Positions 54,249 to 63,381 of a stretch of 64,000 bases of DNA are shown one piece after another (the first letter of the stretch is position 1; every line of letters begins with the position of its first letter). The position numbers and the translations under genes are program-made. Source of the stretch: Cumulibacter soli (GTDB taxonomy: Bacteria > Actinomycetota > Actinomycetes > Mycobacteriales > Antricoccaceae); the NCBI RefSeq assembly GCF_004382795.1, contig NZ_SMSG01000001.1:248001-312000 (forward strand). The letters are read 5' to 3'. The notes beneath the pieces were generated by a model. It saw only the letters and a list, made by a program, of their open reading frames with translations, made no database searches and was not told where the DNA came from.

Positions 54249-55073
54249 ATGTCTGCGGCGAACGCAACCACCATCGATCTCGACAGCAACGGCACGGTCC
54301 TCGCCCAGTTACGCGGACACACCATGTTGATCACCCTCAATCGGCCAGAAGCGCGCAATGCGGTCAATGTGCAAGTGGCTTACGGGCTTGGTGAAGCGCT
54401 CGAGTACGCCGAGCGCACCACCGACGTCTGGTGCGTGGTGCTCACAGGTACCGGCGACAAGGCGTTCTGCGCAGGCGCCGACTTGAAAGCATCGGCCGCA
54501 GGCGACTTCGACAAGGCCGATGAACGGCTCAGCCGGTGGGGCTTTGGCGGCTACGTGCAGCACCCGATCAGCAAACCGACGATCGCGGCCGTGAACGGCT
54601 TCGCGCTCGGTGGCGGTACCGAACTCGTGTTGGCCAGCGACCTGGCCGTCGCCGCCGAGTCCGCCAGTTTCGGACTGCCTGAAGTGAAGCGCGGAATCTT
54701 CGCCGCGGGCGGTGGCGCGTTCCGGCTCCCCCGCCAGATTCCCGCCAAGGTCGGCATGGAGGTCATGCTGACGGGCCGTCCACTCACCGCTGAACGCGCA
54801 TTGGCGCTGGGGTTGGTGAACGCCGTCGTGCCCGCCGAGCAATTGCTGGACGCCGCATTCGAGTTAGCGGACGCGATCAACGAGAACGCTCCGCTCGCCG
54901 TCCAGGCGACGAAACGAACCGCACTGGGGATCACCGACGGCAACATCGCTACCGAAAACGACGACTGGGCCCGCAACGGCTATGAACGCGAACGGCTGAT
55001 GCAGACCGCAGATTCGATGGAGGGCCGGCTGGCTTTCGCCGAGAAGCGCGCTCCTCAGTGGACCGGACGCTAA
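54249..55073 (+). CDS. Enoyl-CoA hydratase/isomerase family protein
   Basis: A 274-residue crotonase-fold enzyme. The oxyanion-hole segments are KAFCAGADLKA and AAVNGFALGGGTELVLASDLAVAA, followed by FGLPEVKRGIFAAGGGAFRLPRQIP, which carries the Glu expected of the hydratase catalytic site. It most likely acts on a CoA thioester in fatty-acid or aromatic degradation. ATG 54249 has GGAAGAG upstream; the open frame begins 26 codons earlier without such a signal. It is a single gene with no obvious partner nearby. Confidence 0.88.
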   Translation: MSAANATTIDLDSNGTVLAQLRGHTMLITLNRPEARNAVNVQVAYGLGEALEYAERTTDVWCVVLTGTGDKAFCAGADLKASAAGDFDKADERLSRWGFGGYVQHPISKPTIAAVNGFALGGGTELVLASDLAVAAESASFGLPEVKRGIFAAGGGAFRLPRQIPAKVGMEVMLTGRPLTAERALALGLVNAVVPAEQLLDAAFELADAINENAPLAVQATKRTALGITDGNIATENDDWARNGYERERLMQTADSMEGRLAFAEKRAPQWTGR

Positions 55074-55168
55074 CGCGAATTGGAGCGGTCCGGGTTGGCG
55101 AAATGACCGCCAGCCCGGGCCGTACTGCGTGGTTGGCCGAGAATCCGCATCGATTCGCGGCCGAGAGC

Positions 55169-55202
55169 AACCTGGACAATCGTTCGTTAAGTTAGGAATA
55201 CT
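55169..55202 (+). promoter_or_regulatory. Shared promoter-like block before the first solute-binding gene
   Basis: TGGACA at 55173 is followed by ATCGTTCGTTAAG and then AATACT. The same block (TGGACA, CGTTCGTTAAG, GATACT) occurs before the second copy at 56843-56876. The hexamers resemble -35 and -10 elements 17-18 bases apart; the conserved spacer suggests a common operator. Confidence 0.45.
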
Positions 55203-55252
55203 CCGACGCAGTACCCGACATCCTCGATGTCACGCCATGCGAAGGAGTACTT

Positions 55253-56827
55253 ATGCGTCGAAGCCTCGTACTGTCCGGTGGGCTGCTTTCGATCGGGATG
55301 GTTCTGGCCGCCTGTGGAAACAAGCCCGACGAGTCGACGTCGAGTCCCAACGAGTTCAGCGACAGCATCGCTGCGGCGGACGACTTCGATGCCGACGGGC
55401 ACTTCGACTTCGCATTTAGCGTGTTCGCGCCCACCTGGGACCCGATCGAAAGCATCGGCGGCGTCGACATGACGTTTTACGAACCCGTGTACGACAGCCT
55501 GCTGCACGAGAACAAAGACGGCGGGATCGAGCCGATGCTCGCCACCGACTTCACTCCGTCCGAAGACAACAAGACCCTGACGCTCACCCTCCAGGAAGGC
55601 CTGAAGTTCTCCGACGGGGAAGCGTTCAACGCCGATGCGGTCAAGTTCAACCTCGATCGTGCGAGGCAGACAACCAGCCGCGTCGCCGGCGACCTGTACA
55701 TGGTCGACGAGGTAACCGTCACGGGCGAGTACACCCTCGAACTACATCTATCGGGCGCGATCGGGTCGCTGCCGACCGCCCTCGCAAACGCGGCGGGCAT
55801 CCAGGTCTCACCCAAGGCGGCCGAGGCAGGGATTCTCAGCGAGAAGCCTGTCGGGATCGGCCCGTTCGTGGCTACCAATATCGAACCTGGGGCACGCGTT
55901 GACTACGAAGCGAGCCCCGACTACTGGGATCCCGACGCTCAGCGAGTCGCCACGATGAGCTACCAACTCATGGCCGACGATCAGACCCGGATGAACGCAC
56001 TGAGATCCGGCGAGATCGACGGCGCAGCCGTCACACCGATCGATATCGACTCTATCGCAAGCGACGGCTACACGACGCTCGTCAAACCGTCCTCGCAGAT
56101 CGTGTACCTCAGCGTCAACGGCTCGAAGGGCAAGCTGGGCGATCCCGAAGTACGCAAGGCATTGAACATGTCGATCGACCGCGAAGCCCTTTCCGAGGGG
56201 TTGTACGACGGCTACTGCGTGCCCCAAATACAGCCGTTTCCCGAGTCAAGTGCCGGCTACAGCGAAAAAATCGGCGATGGATCGGACGCCTATCCATACG
56301 ACCCCGAAAAGGCGAAAGACCTGCTCGCAGCGGCCGGCGCCAGCGATATGAGCCTCAAACTCGTCACGGGTAATGACACCCGAAATACTCAGCTTGCCGA
56401 GGTCGTGCAGGCGCAATTGACGGACGTCGGCATCGATGTGCAGGTCGAGATCATGCCGCCCGTCCCGTTGGTCGAGGCCTACACCGAGACCGAAACCATG
56501 GACATGCTGGCCTCCCAGTCGAACGGTCTCAATGATCCGGGCGTCATGGTGCAGCGTTATCTGACGCCCGAAGCGCTGTTCAATCCGGGCGATCTGGAAT
56601 ATCCCGAACTCGCGAAGTTGGGCAACGAAGCCGCTGCCACACTCGACCCGGAGGTCCGCAAGGCGGGATACGAAAAGTTCATGGACGCGTGGGTCGAGGC
56701 CCCGCCACACTTCGTTCCGCTGTGCCTGAGCAGCAACGCGGCCGCCTACGCGGCGGGCGTCTCCGGCGTGACGCAGAAGGCAAACGGACTGCCTGGTCTG
56801 CGGGGCGTCGCCGTCACCGAGCAGTAA
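55253..56827 (+). CDS. ABC-type solute-binding lipoprotein, family 5 (copy 1)
   Basis: A 524-residue extracytoplasmic binding protein of the oligopeptide/dipeptide/nickel type. The signal peptide ends in the lipobox LAAC (Cys21). Family features include FAPTWDPIESIGG, EPMLATDFTPSEDNKTLTLTLQEGLKFSDGE, AGDLYMVDEVTV and the C-terminal ALNMSIDREALSEGLYDGYC. GAAGGAG precedes the ATG. No permease or ATPase gene lies nearby, so it must work with components encoded elsewhere. It is followed by a close paralogue; the two are about three-quarters identical, and far more so in the last 70 residues. Confidence 0.9.
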   Translation: MRRSLVLSGGLLSIGMVLAACGNKPDESTSSPNEFSDSIAAADDFDADGHFDFAFSVFAPTWDPIESIGGVDMTFYEPVYDSLLHENKDGGIEPMLATDFTPSEDNKTLTLTLQEGLKFSDGEAFNADAVKFNLDRARQTTSRVAGDLYMVDEVTVTGEYTLELHLSGAIGSLPTALANAAGIQVSPKAAEAGILSEKPVGIGPFVATNIEPGARVDYEASPDYWDPDAQRVATMSYQLMADDQTRMNALRSGEIDGAAVTPIDIDSIASDGYTTLVKPSSQIVYLSVNGSKGKLGDPEVRKALNMSIDREALSEGLYDGYCVPQIQPFPESSAGYSEKIGDGSDAYPYDPEKAKDLLAAAGASDMSLKLVTGNDTRNTQLAEVVQAQLTDVGIDVQVEIMPPVPLVEAYTETETMDMLASQSNGLNDPGVMVQRYLTPEALFNPGDLEYPELAKLGNEAAATLDPEVRKAGYEKFMDAWVEAPPHFVPLCLSSNAAAYAAGVSGVTQKANGLPGLRGVAVTEQ

Positions 56828-56842
56828 CCTTTCCGGGAACTG

Positions 56843-56876
56843 GACCTGGACAAACGTTCGTTAAGGTCCGATACTC
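56843..56876 (+). promoter_or_regulatory. Shared promoter-like block before the second solute-binding gene
   Basis: TGGACA at 56847, 17-base spacer containing CGTTCGTTAAGG, then GATACT at 56870. Closely matches the block at 55169-55202, so both copies probably have separate but equally regulated promoters. Confidence 0.45.
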
Positions 56877-56934
56877 GCCAAGCAGTACCCGAACGTGACG
56901 GGCGTCGCGTTCGGCGAGTTGCGAAGGAGTGTCC

Positions 56935-58506
56935 ATGCGCCGAACCCTCACGTTCACCAGCGCCTTAGTTGCCGCGGGGCTGCTACTCACCGCCTGCGGG
57001 GACAAGCCGGAATCGACGTCCGCAGATTCGAACGAATTCGCCGACAGCATCGAGGTCGCTGAGGATTACGACCCCGAAGGCCATTTCGATTTCGCCTACA
57101 CCACGTTTGCGCCCACATGGGACCCCATCGAGAGCGTCGGCGGCGTCGACATGATCTTCTATGACCCCGTCTATGACCGGCTACTGAGCGAGAACAAGGA
57201 CGGCGAGATCGAACCGATGCTCGCCACCGAGTTCACGCCGTCCGAGGACAACAAAACGCTGACACTCACCCTTCAAGAGGGCTTGTCGTTCTCCGACGGT
57301 GAACCTTTCGACGCCGAAGCAGTCAAGTTCAACCTGGAGCGCACCCAGGAGCCCACCAGCCGCGTAGCCGGCGACCTGTACATGATCGACGAGATCGAAA
57401 TCGTCGACGACTACACCGTGGCCCTGCACCTGTCCGGCTCGATCGGGTCGCTGCCGACCGCACTGGCGAACACGGCGGGGATCATGGTCTCACCCAAGGC
57501 GGCGAAGGCCGGGATCCTCGGTGAACAGCCGGTTGGCATCGGCCCGTACACCGCTACCGCCATCGAACCTGGTGCGAGCGTGGATTACGAACTGACACCG
57601 GACTACTGGGACCCGGACGCCCAACGAACCGCAACGATGACCTACCAACTCATGTCCGACGACCAGACCCGCATGAACGCCCTGAAGTCCGGTGAGATCG
57701 ACGGGGCGACGGTGAGTTCTACCGACATCGACTCGATCTCCGACGAGTTCACGACGATCATGAAGCCGTCCTCGCTGATCATCTACATCAGCGTGAACGG
57801 GTCGAAAGGCAAGCTCGGCGACCCCGAAGTACGCAAGGCGTTGAACATGTCGATCGATCGCGAAGCCCTTTCGCAGGGGCTTTTCGACGGCTACTGCGTG
57901 CCGCAAGTACAGCCGTTCCCGCAGTCAGGTTTCGGATATAGCGAGAAGATCGGCGACGGGTCGGACGTCTTCGGTTATGACCCCGAAAAGGCCAAGGAGA
58001 TGTTCGCCGACGCGGGTGCCGCCAATATGAGTCTCAAACTCATCGCCAGCAACTCCACGATGACCAGTAAGCTCGCCGAGGTCATCCAGGAGCAACTCAG
58101 CAAGGTGGACATCGATATCAAGGTAGAGACGATGCCCCCAGTCCCGCTGGTCGAGGCCTTTACCGAGAGCGAAAGCGCCGAGATGCTCACCTCAATGTCC
58201 AGCGGTATCAACGATCCCGGCGTGATGGTGCAGCGCTACCTGACGCCGGAGGCGCTGTACAACCCGGGCGATCTTGAGTATCCCGAACTCGCGAAGTTGG
58301 GCAACGAAGCCGCAGCCACACTCGACCCGGAGGTCCGCAAGGCGGGATACGAGAAGTTCATGGACGCGTGGGTCGAAGCCCCGCCACATTTCGTGCCGCT
58401 GTGCATGATCAGCAACGCGGCGACGTACGCCGACGGTGTGTCCGGCGTCGCCCAAAAGGCAAACGGTTACCCGGACCTGCGTGGGGTTGCGGTCGCCAAG
58501 GAGTGA
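56935..58506 (+). CDS. ABC-type solute-binding lipoprotein, family 5 (copy 2)
   Basis: A 523-residue paralogue of the preceding gene. The lipobox is LTAC (Cys21) and the same family motifs occur in the same order. I chose ATG 56935, seven bases after GAAGGAG-type sequence; GTG 56929 lies in frame just before. The N-terminal and middle parts differ from copy 1 at many positions, whereas the C-terminal 70 residues and the underlying codons are nearly the same. Ligand specificity may therefore differ. It ends 4 bases before a clear bidirectional hairpin. Confidence 0.9.
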   Translation: MRRTLTFTSALVAAGLLLTACGDKPESTSADSNEFADSIEVAEDYDPEGHFDFAYTTFAPTWDPIESVGGVDMIFYDPVYDRLLSENKDGEIEPMLATEFTPSEDNKTLTLTLQEGLSFSDGEPFDAEAVKFNLERTQEPTSRVAGDLYMIDEIEIVDDYTVALHLSGSIGSLPTALANTAGIMVSPKAAKAGILGEQPVGIGPYTATAIEPGASVDYELTPDYWDPDAQRTATMTYQLMSDDQTRMNALKSGEIDGATVSSTDIDSISDEFTTIMKPSSLIIYISVNGSKGKLGDPEVRKALNMSIDREALSQGLFDGYCVPQVQPFPQSGFGYSEKIGDGSDVFGYDPEKAKEMFADAGAANMSLKLIASNSTMTSKLAEVIQEQLSKVDIDIKVETMPPVPLVEAFTESESAEMLTSMSSGINDPGVMVQRYLTPEALYNPGDLEYPELAKLGNEAAATLDPEVRKAGYEKFMDAWVEAPPHFVPLCMISNAATYADGVSGVAQKANGYPDLRGVAVAKE

Positions 58507-58510
58507 CCAC

Positions 58511-58544
58511 CGGTGAGGTGATCGGTTAGTCGATAACCTCACCG
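58511..58544. terminator. Bidirectional terminator between solute-binding gene and hemB
   Basis: CGGTGAGGTGATCG pairs with CGATAACCTCACCG (13 of 14) around a 6-base loop (GTTAGT), between convergent genes. Confidence 0.75.
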
Positions 58545-58549
58545 TGCGG

Positions 58550-59527
58550 TCAGCGCGATCGACGAGCAACTTCCACGGCGTAGTAGGTCAAGATCATCGA
58601 GGCTCCGGCACGAGTGATCGCTGTCAGTTGCTCGTCGATCATTCGATCGCGCTCGATCCAACCGTTCGCCGCAGCCGCTTCGATCATCGCGTATTCGCCG
58701 GAAACCTGGTACGCCGCGACCGGTAGATGGGTCGCCTCGCGCACATCGCGAATGACATCGAGGTAGGTCGAGGCGGGCTTGACCATGACGATGTCGGCAC
58801 CCTCGTTGACGTCCAGTTCCAATTCGCGCAGTGCTTCACGAGCGTTGCCCGGGTCCTGTTGGTAAGTACGTCGATCCCCGGTCAGCTGCGAATCCACAGC
58901 TTCGCGGAATGGCCCGTACAGCGCCGAGGCGTACTTCGCCGTGTACGCCATCAGCGACACATCCTGGTGTCTGGCAGCATCCAGCGCCTCGCGCATCACG
59001 CCAATCTGCCCATCCATCATCCCGCTCGGGCCGATGATGTGCGCGCCGGCGTCAGCCTGCGCAATCGCCATATCGGCGTACACCTCGAGGGTCGCGTCAT
59101 TATCGACTCGGCCCCGATCATCCAGGACGCCGCAATGGCCGTGATCGGTGAATTCGTCCAGGCAGCCGTCGCTCATCACCACGGTCTGCTCGCCGACCTC
59201 GGCGATCAGATCAGCGATACCGAGATTAAGGATTCCGTCCTGGCGTACCGCCGCGCTCCCGACGGCGTCCCGCTGCGCCGGCACGCCGAACAGCATGAGC
59301 CCGCCGACCCCCGCGTCGACGGCCTCCGCGGCGGCACGACGCAGTGAGTCACGGGTGTGCTGCACGACACCCGGCATCGAGGCGATCGGTCGTGGCTCGG
59401 TGATGCCTTCGCGCACGAACATCGGCAGGATCAGTCCGGCCGGGTCGATCCGTGTCTCGGCGACCAATCGACGCATGGCGGCGGTGTTGCGTAACCGGCG
59501 AGGACGTGACTGCGGGAACTGGCTCAT
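58550..59527 (-). CDS. hemB: Delta-aminolevulinate dehydratase (porphobilinogen synthase)
   Basis: A 325-residue TIM-barrel enzyme joining two 5-aminolevulinate molecules. The active-site Lys residues are in [16 protein letters not shown] and [13 protein letters not shown]. The metal region reads [17 protein letters not shown], with Cys and Asp/His in the mixed zinc/magnesium pattern. ATG 59527 ([15 protein letters not shown]) has AAGGAG nine bases upstream; the open frame beyond it is non-native. Seventy bases separate it from the hemD stop, so it is part of, or shortly behind, the hemA-C-D-B operon. Confidence 0.94.
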   Translation of the reverse strand: MSQFPQSRPRRLRNTAAMRRLVAETRIDPAGLILPMFVREGITEPRPIASMPGVVQHTRDSLRRAAAEAVDAGVGGLMLFGVPAQRDAVGSAAVRQDGILNLGIADLIAEVGEQTVVMSDGCLDEFTDHGHCGVLDDRGRVDNDATLEVYADMAIAQADAGAHIIGPSGMMDGQIGVMREALDAARHQDVSLMAYTAKYASALYGPFREAVDSQLTGDRRTYQQDPGNAREALRELELDVNEGADIVMVKPASTYLDVIRDVREATHLPVAAYQVSGEYAMIEAAAANGWIERDRMIDEQLTAITRAGASMILTYYAVEVARRSR

Positions 59528-59597
59528 CGGCGTACTCCTTGGTTTCACGACGATTGGCTTGCGCCACACGGTGCGCTCGCCCCGACGCGCACCGCTG

Positions 59598-61151
59598 CTA
59601 CTGCGTCTTACGGGCCCGCGACTTGGTCTTCCGTGGCGGCTTGTCGTACCCCTCCACCTCGCGCAGGTTGATCGCGTATGCGGCCAGCGCGTCAATCACC
59701 GAGGGGATGTCCGCGGTCTCCGGCTGCACATCGACGCGCAGTCCGAATTCGGTCGCGGTGGCCGCGGTCGCCGGACCGATGCATGCCACAACCGTGCGAG
59801 CATGCGGCTTACCCGCGATACCGACCAGGTTACGGACGGTCGAGCTCGACGTGAAGCACACGGCGTCGAAGCCGCCGCCCTTGATCGACTCGCGGATATG
59901 CGCGGCAGGCGGTGCGGCGCGCACCGTGCGGTAGGCCGTCACGTCCTCGATCTCCCAGCCGCGCTCCTTCAGCCCCTCGGCGAGAGTTTCGGTCGCGATG
60001 TCTGCACGCGGCAACAAGATCTTGTCGATGGGGTCGAGCACATCGTCGTACGGCGGGAACACCTCAAGCAGGCCGAGGCTGGATTGTTCACCGTCGGGCA
60101 GTAGTTCGGGAGTGACCCCGAAGGCCTGGACGGCGGCTGCGGTCGAGGCGCCAACGCACGCAATCTTGACGCCGGCGAACGCGCGCGCATCCAACCCGAA
60201 TTCCTGGAACTTCTCCCACACGGCCTTGACCGCGTTCGTCGAAGTAAACACGATCCACGAGTACCGGCCGTTGACCAGACCCTTGATCGCACGTTCCATC
60301 TGCGCCGGGGTCCGCGGCGGCTCGACCGCTATCGTCGGTACCTCGATCGGAATCGCGCCGTGCTCGGCGAGCATCTCGCTCATATCGGCGGCCTGATCCT
60401 TGGTGCGCGGCACCAGGACCCGCCAGCCGTACAACGCGCGCTTCTCCCACCAAGCGAACTTGTCGGCCTGCGTGACACCGGCTCCGACGGTCAATTGGGC
60501 CGGCCCTTCGAGGGCCTTCACCTCTGGATTACTGCCGACCAGGTCACCCAGTACCCCAGAGACCGTCTTCTGCTGCAGCGAGGTCCCGTTCACGGTCACG
60601 GCCGCGGGCGTGTTGTCGGCTAGGCCGGCCTCGATCAACGCCTTCGCGATCGCCTTGACATCGGCGAGGTCGAACGACGCCAGCAGAGTCCCGCCGGGGG
60701 TAATGAGGTTCGACAACGAGGTGCCGGCGGTGAACCCGCGAAGGTCGGTCGAGGTGACCGGACCGACGGTGGGGATCCCGGCGTACGAGGCGATCACGGA
60801 GCGAGCCGAAGCGGCAGCGAGCACCTGATATGGAACGGCTGAGCGGCTGACCGCGGTGATTTCTTTGACCATGCGGTCGCTGGCGAGTATGTCGCCGGTC
60901 GCTACCCGGGCGATCCGCTTGCCCGTCTTCGCATCAGCGACAAGCTGCTTGGCGACGGTCGCTGGGACCTCATCGGTCTCGATGACCTCGCCGACCGCAA
61001 GCACGCGCACCTCCTCGGGTACGTCGCTGTCGACGATCAACTCGTCGGCTTCCTGAATCGCCTCGATCGCCCGGCCGGTCAACAGGTTGGCATCGGCGGG
61101 ACCGCATCCGACGAACTGGATCCGGCCACCGGTTTTACGTGCCCGCGTCAT
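59598..61151 (-). CDS. hemD: Uroporphyrinogen-III synthase with N-terminal methyltransferase-like domain
   Basis: A 517-residue two-domain protein. The N-terminal 250 residues resemble uroporphyrinogen-III methyltransferase ([25 protein letters not shown]), but the GDP and PGxTS loops of active enzymes are replaced ([15 protein letters not shown]), so methylation is doubtful. The C-terminal half is a full uroporphyrinogen-III synthase: [42 protein letters not shown] and [20 protein letters not shown]. This architecture is known in mycobacteria and relatives. ATG 61151 overlaps the hemC stop by four bases; the longer open frame is antisense sequence. Confidence 0.92.
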   Translation of the reverse strand: MTRARKTGGRIQFVGCGPADANLLTGRAIEAIQEADELIVDSDVPEEVRVLAVGEVIETDEVPATVAKQLVADAKTGKRIARVATGDILASDRMVKEITAVSRSAVPYQVLAAASARSVIASYAGIPTVGPVTSTDLRGFTAGTSLSNLITPGGTLLASFDLADVKAIAKALIEAGLADNTPAAVTVNGTSLQQKTVSGVLGDLVGSNPEVKALEGPAQLTVGAGVTQADKFAWWEKRALYGWRVLVPRTKDQAADMSEMLAEHGAIPIEVPTIAVEPPRTPAQMERAIKGLVNGRYSWIVFTSTNAVKAVWEKFQEFGLDARAFAGVKIACVGASTAAAVQAFGVTPELLPDGEQSSLGLLEVFPPYDDVLDPIDKILLPRADIATETLAEGLKERGWEIEDVTAYRTVRAAPPAAHIRESIKGGGFDAVCFTSSSTVRNLVGIAGKPHARTVVACIGPATAATATEFGLRVDVQPETADIPSVIDALAAYAINLREVEGYDKPPRKTKSRARKTQ

Positions 61152-62077
61152 CGCGTGCTCCCCATAAGTTCCGTGGCGCCGTCCTCGAGCATCAAGCGGG
61201 CAAGCCGCTGTCCGAGTCCGGCAGCATCTGTGAGTGATCCGACGGCCGACTGGCGGATGGCATCGCTGCCATCGTGCGCAGTGACGGACGCGCGGAGTGA
61301 TAGTTCGAGACCAGCCTCGGCCTCCACTACCTCGGCGAGGGCTCCCACCGGCGATGAGCAACCGGCTTCGAGCTCGGCGAGCAATGCTCGCTCAGCCTCG
61401 ACGCAGAGACGACTGTAGTGATGATCGAGCCCTCGCACCAAATCGAGAACGTCGCTGTTGTCAGAGACACACTCCACGGCCAACGCGCCCTGACCGGGTG
61501 CGGGCAACATTTGAATGGGGTCCAGGAACTCGGTGACGCGCTCGCGCCAGCCAAGCCGGCTCAATCCGGCAGCGGCCAAGATCACCGCGTCAAGCTCGCC
61601 GTCTTTGACCCTCGCGGCACGCGATTCGACATTGCCACGGATCGGCACAACCTCCAGCCCGAGACCTAGCGCCAGCAATTGCGCGCCACGACGCAACGAA
61701 CCGGTGCCGACCTTCGAGCCGGGCGGTAACTCGGCGAGCGTGAGCCCGTCGCGCGCGATCAGCGCGTCGCGCGGGTCGACCCGCGGCGGAATCGCCGCCA
61801 CGACGAGACCCGCGGCCTCGGCGGTCGGTAGGTCCTTGAGCGAGTGGACGGCGAAATCAACGTTGCCGGCCAGCAGTTCATCGCGCAGGGCCGACGTGAA
61901 TACGCCTTGACCGCCGAGCGTGTGCAACGGTGCGCTGGTGACGTCGCCCTGCGTGGTCACGGTAACGAGTTCAACTTCGCGTCCGGTTGCGGCGGTCAGC
62001 GCATCGGCGACATGCTGCGACTGGCCCTTCGCGAGCGCACTGCGCCGCGTACCGAGCCGTAAGGGCACCACACTCAT
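61148..62077 (-). CDS. hemC: Porphobilinogen deaminase (hydroxymethylbilane synthase)
   Basis: A 309-residue enzyme that polymerises four porphobilinogens. RLGTRRSALAKGQSQHVADAL is the family start, FAVHSLKDLPT contains the catalytic Asp region and LEAGCSSPVGALAEV carries the cofactor-attachment Cys. It overlaps hemA and hemD by four bases each (ATGA), in the order hemA-hemC-hemD. Confidence 0.96.
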   Translation of the reverse strand: MSVVPLRLGTRRSALAKGQSQHVADALTAATGREVELVTVTTQGDVTSAPLHTLGGQGVFTSALRDELLAGNVDFAVHSLKDLPTAEAAGLVVAAIPPRVDPRDALIARDGLTLAELPPGSKVGTGSLRRGAQLLALGLGLEVVPIRGNVESRAARVKDGELDAVILAAAGLSRLGWRERVTEFLDPIQMLPAPGQGALAVECVSDNSDVLDLVRGLDHHYSRLCVEAERALLAELEAGCSSPVGALAEVVEAEAGLELSLRASVTAHDGSDAIRQSAVGSLTDAAGLGQRLARLMLEDGATELMGSTR

Positions 62078-63381
62078 CCGGGAGTTCCGTTCGTCAGGTT
62101 TCTCGCGGATACGCCAACGCCGCTGGCGGCGGCATCCCGGGTCGGCGGCTCCCCCAGTTCGAATAACGCTCGTAACGCTTCGGCGTACGCCTCACCGTTG
62201 GGTGTTCCGGCGCTCTCACGTACCCGCACCTGCGGGGCATGCAGCATTTTGTCGACGACTCGCTCGACGGCGTACTCAATTTCGGACATCGCTCGGGCGT
62301 CAACATCGGGAATCCGGTGACGCAGCCGATCGAGTTCGGAGTCGATCACTTCCTTGGCCCGCGCTCGCAACGCGGCGATGGTCGGCGCGACTGAGGCGCT
62401 GCGCTGCCGCGCGACGAACGCGGCAACTTCCTCAGCGATCACGTCATCGGCGCGGGCACCGTCGACGGCTAGCTCGAGGCTCTGGGCGCGTTCACGGATC
62501 TTCTCCATCCCGATATAGGAGATGTTGGCCAATTCGGCGGCCGCGACGGTGACGTTCTTCGGCAGCGCGAGATCGACCAGGACCGTCGCCCCGGCCGCAC
62601 GGGCCAACTCTTCGGTGACGAAGCCCGGTGAGGAGCCCATAGCAGTCACAACGACGTCGGCCCGGCCCAAGGCGGCGCCGAGGTCCTCGGTCGCCTCGCC
62701 GTCAAATCGCTCGGCGAGGGCCTCAGCTTTCTCCACCGATCGGTTCACGATCTGTAACTGACTCACGCCCTGATCGCGCAGCGCACCGGCTGCCAGGGTG
62801 GCCATCGCGCCGGCGCCAACCACCAGCGCGGACTTGCCGCTGAGTCCGCCGGCGGCACTACCTGCCGCGTCGACACCGACTGATGCGATATTGCGCCCGA
62901 CTTCGTGCATCCCAAGATCGGAATGCACCCGCTTACCGACCCGCAGTGCGTGTTGCGACAGCGCATGCAATTGCCGGCCCACGGCCTCACGGTCAGTGGC
63001 GTCGAGGTAGGCGGTACGCAACTGTCCCAGGATCTGGGGTTCACCCACGATCATTGAGTCGAGGCCGCTGGCCACACGCATCATGTGCTCGATCGCGTCC
63101 TCGTCGTACGACACCTGGAGGTACTTCGCGAGTTCGTCAGCGGAGGTGTCCAGACGATCGGAGAGCCATTCGACCACGGCGTCCAGGCCGGGGTGGAACT
63201 TCTCGACGTTGGTATAGAGCTCGACGCGGTTGCAGGTCGAGAGAATCATCGCTTCGGTGACCTGCTCGTGCGCGAGCACCCGAGCGAGAGTGTTGTCCAG
63301 CTCCGCGGGCGTGACCGCCGCACGTTCGAGAATGTCGAGCGGCGTATGCCGATGCGTCAGTCCCACGACGAGAAAGCTCAT
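62074..63381 (-). CDS. hemA: Glutamyl-tRNA reductase
   Basis: A 435-residue enzyme that reduces glutamyl-tRNA to glutamate-1-semialdehyde, the first committed step of the C5 haem route. The catalytic Cys is in ILSTCNRVELY, GLDSMIVGEPQILGQLRTAY is the family motif, and SALVVGAGAMATLAAG binds NADPH. The C-terminal dimerisation helix includes LRARAKEVIDSELDRLRH. It overlaps rex upstream and hemC downstream by four bases. Confidence 0.96.
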   Translation of the reverse strand: MSFLVVGLTHRHTPLDILERAAVTPAELDNTLARVLAHEQVTEAMILSTCNRVELYTNVEKFHPGLDAVVEWLSDRLDTSADELAKYLQVSYDEDAIEHMMRVASGLDSMIVGEPQILGQLRTAYLDATDREAVGRQLHALSQHALRVGKRVHSDLGMHEVGRNIASVGVDAAGSAAGGLSGKSALVVGAGAMATLAAGALRDQGVSQLQIVNRSVEKAEALAERFDGEATEDLGAALGRADVVVTAMGSSPGFVTEELARAAGATVLVDLALPKNVTVAAAELANISYIGMEKIRERAQSLELAVDGARADDVIAEEVAAFVARQRSASVAPTIAALRARAKEVIDSELDRLRHRIPDVDARAMSEIEYAVERVVDKMLHAPQVRVRESAGTPNGEAYAEALRALFELGEPPTRDAAASGVGVSARNLTNGTPG

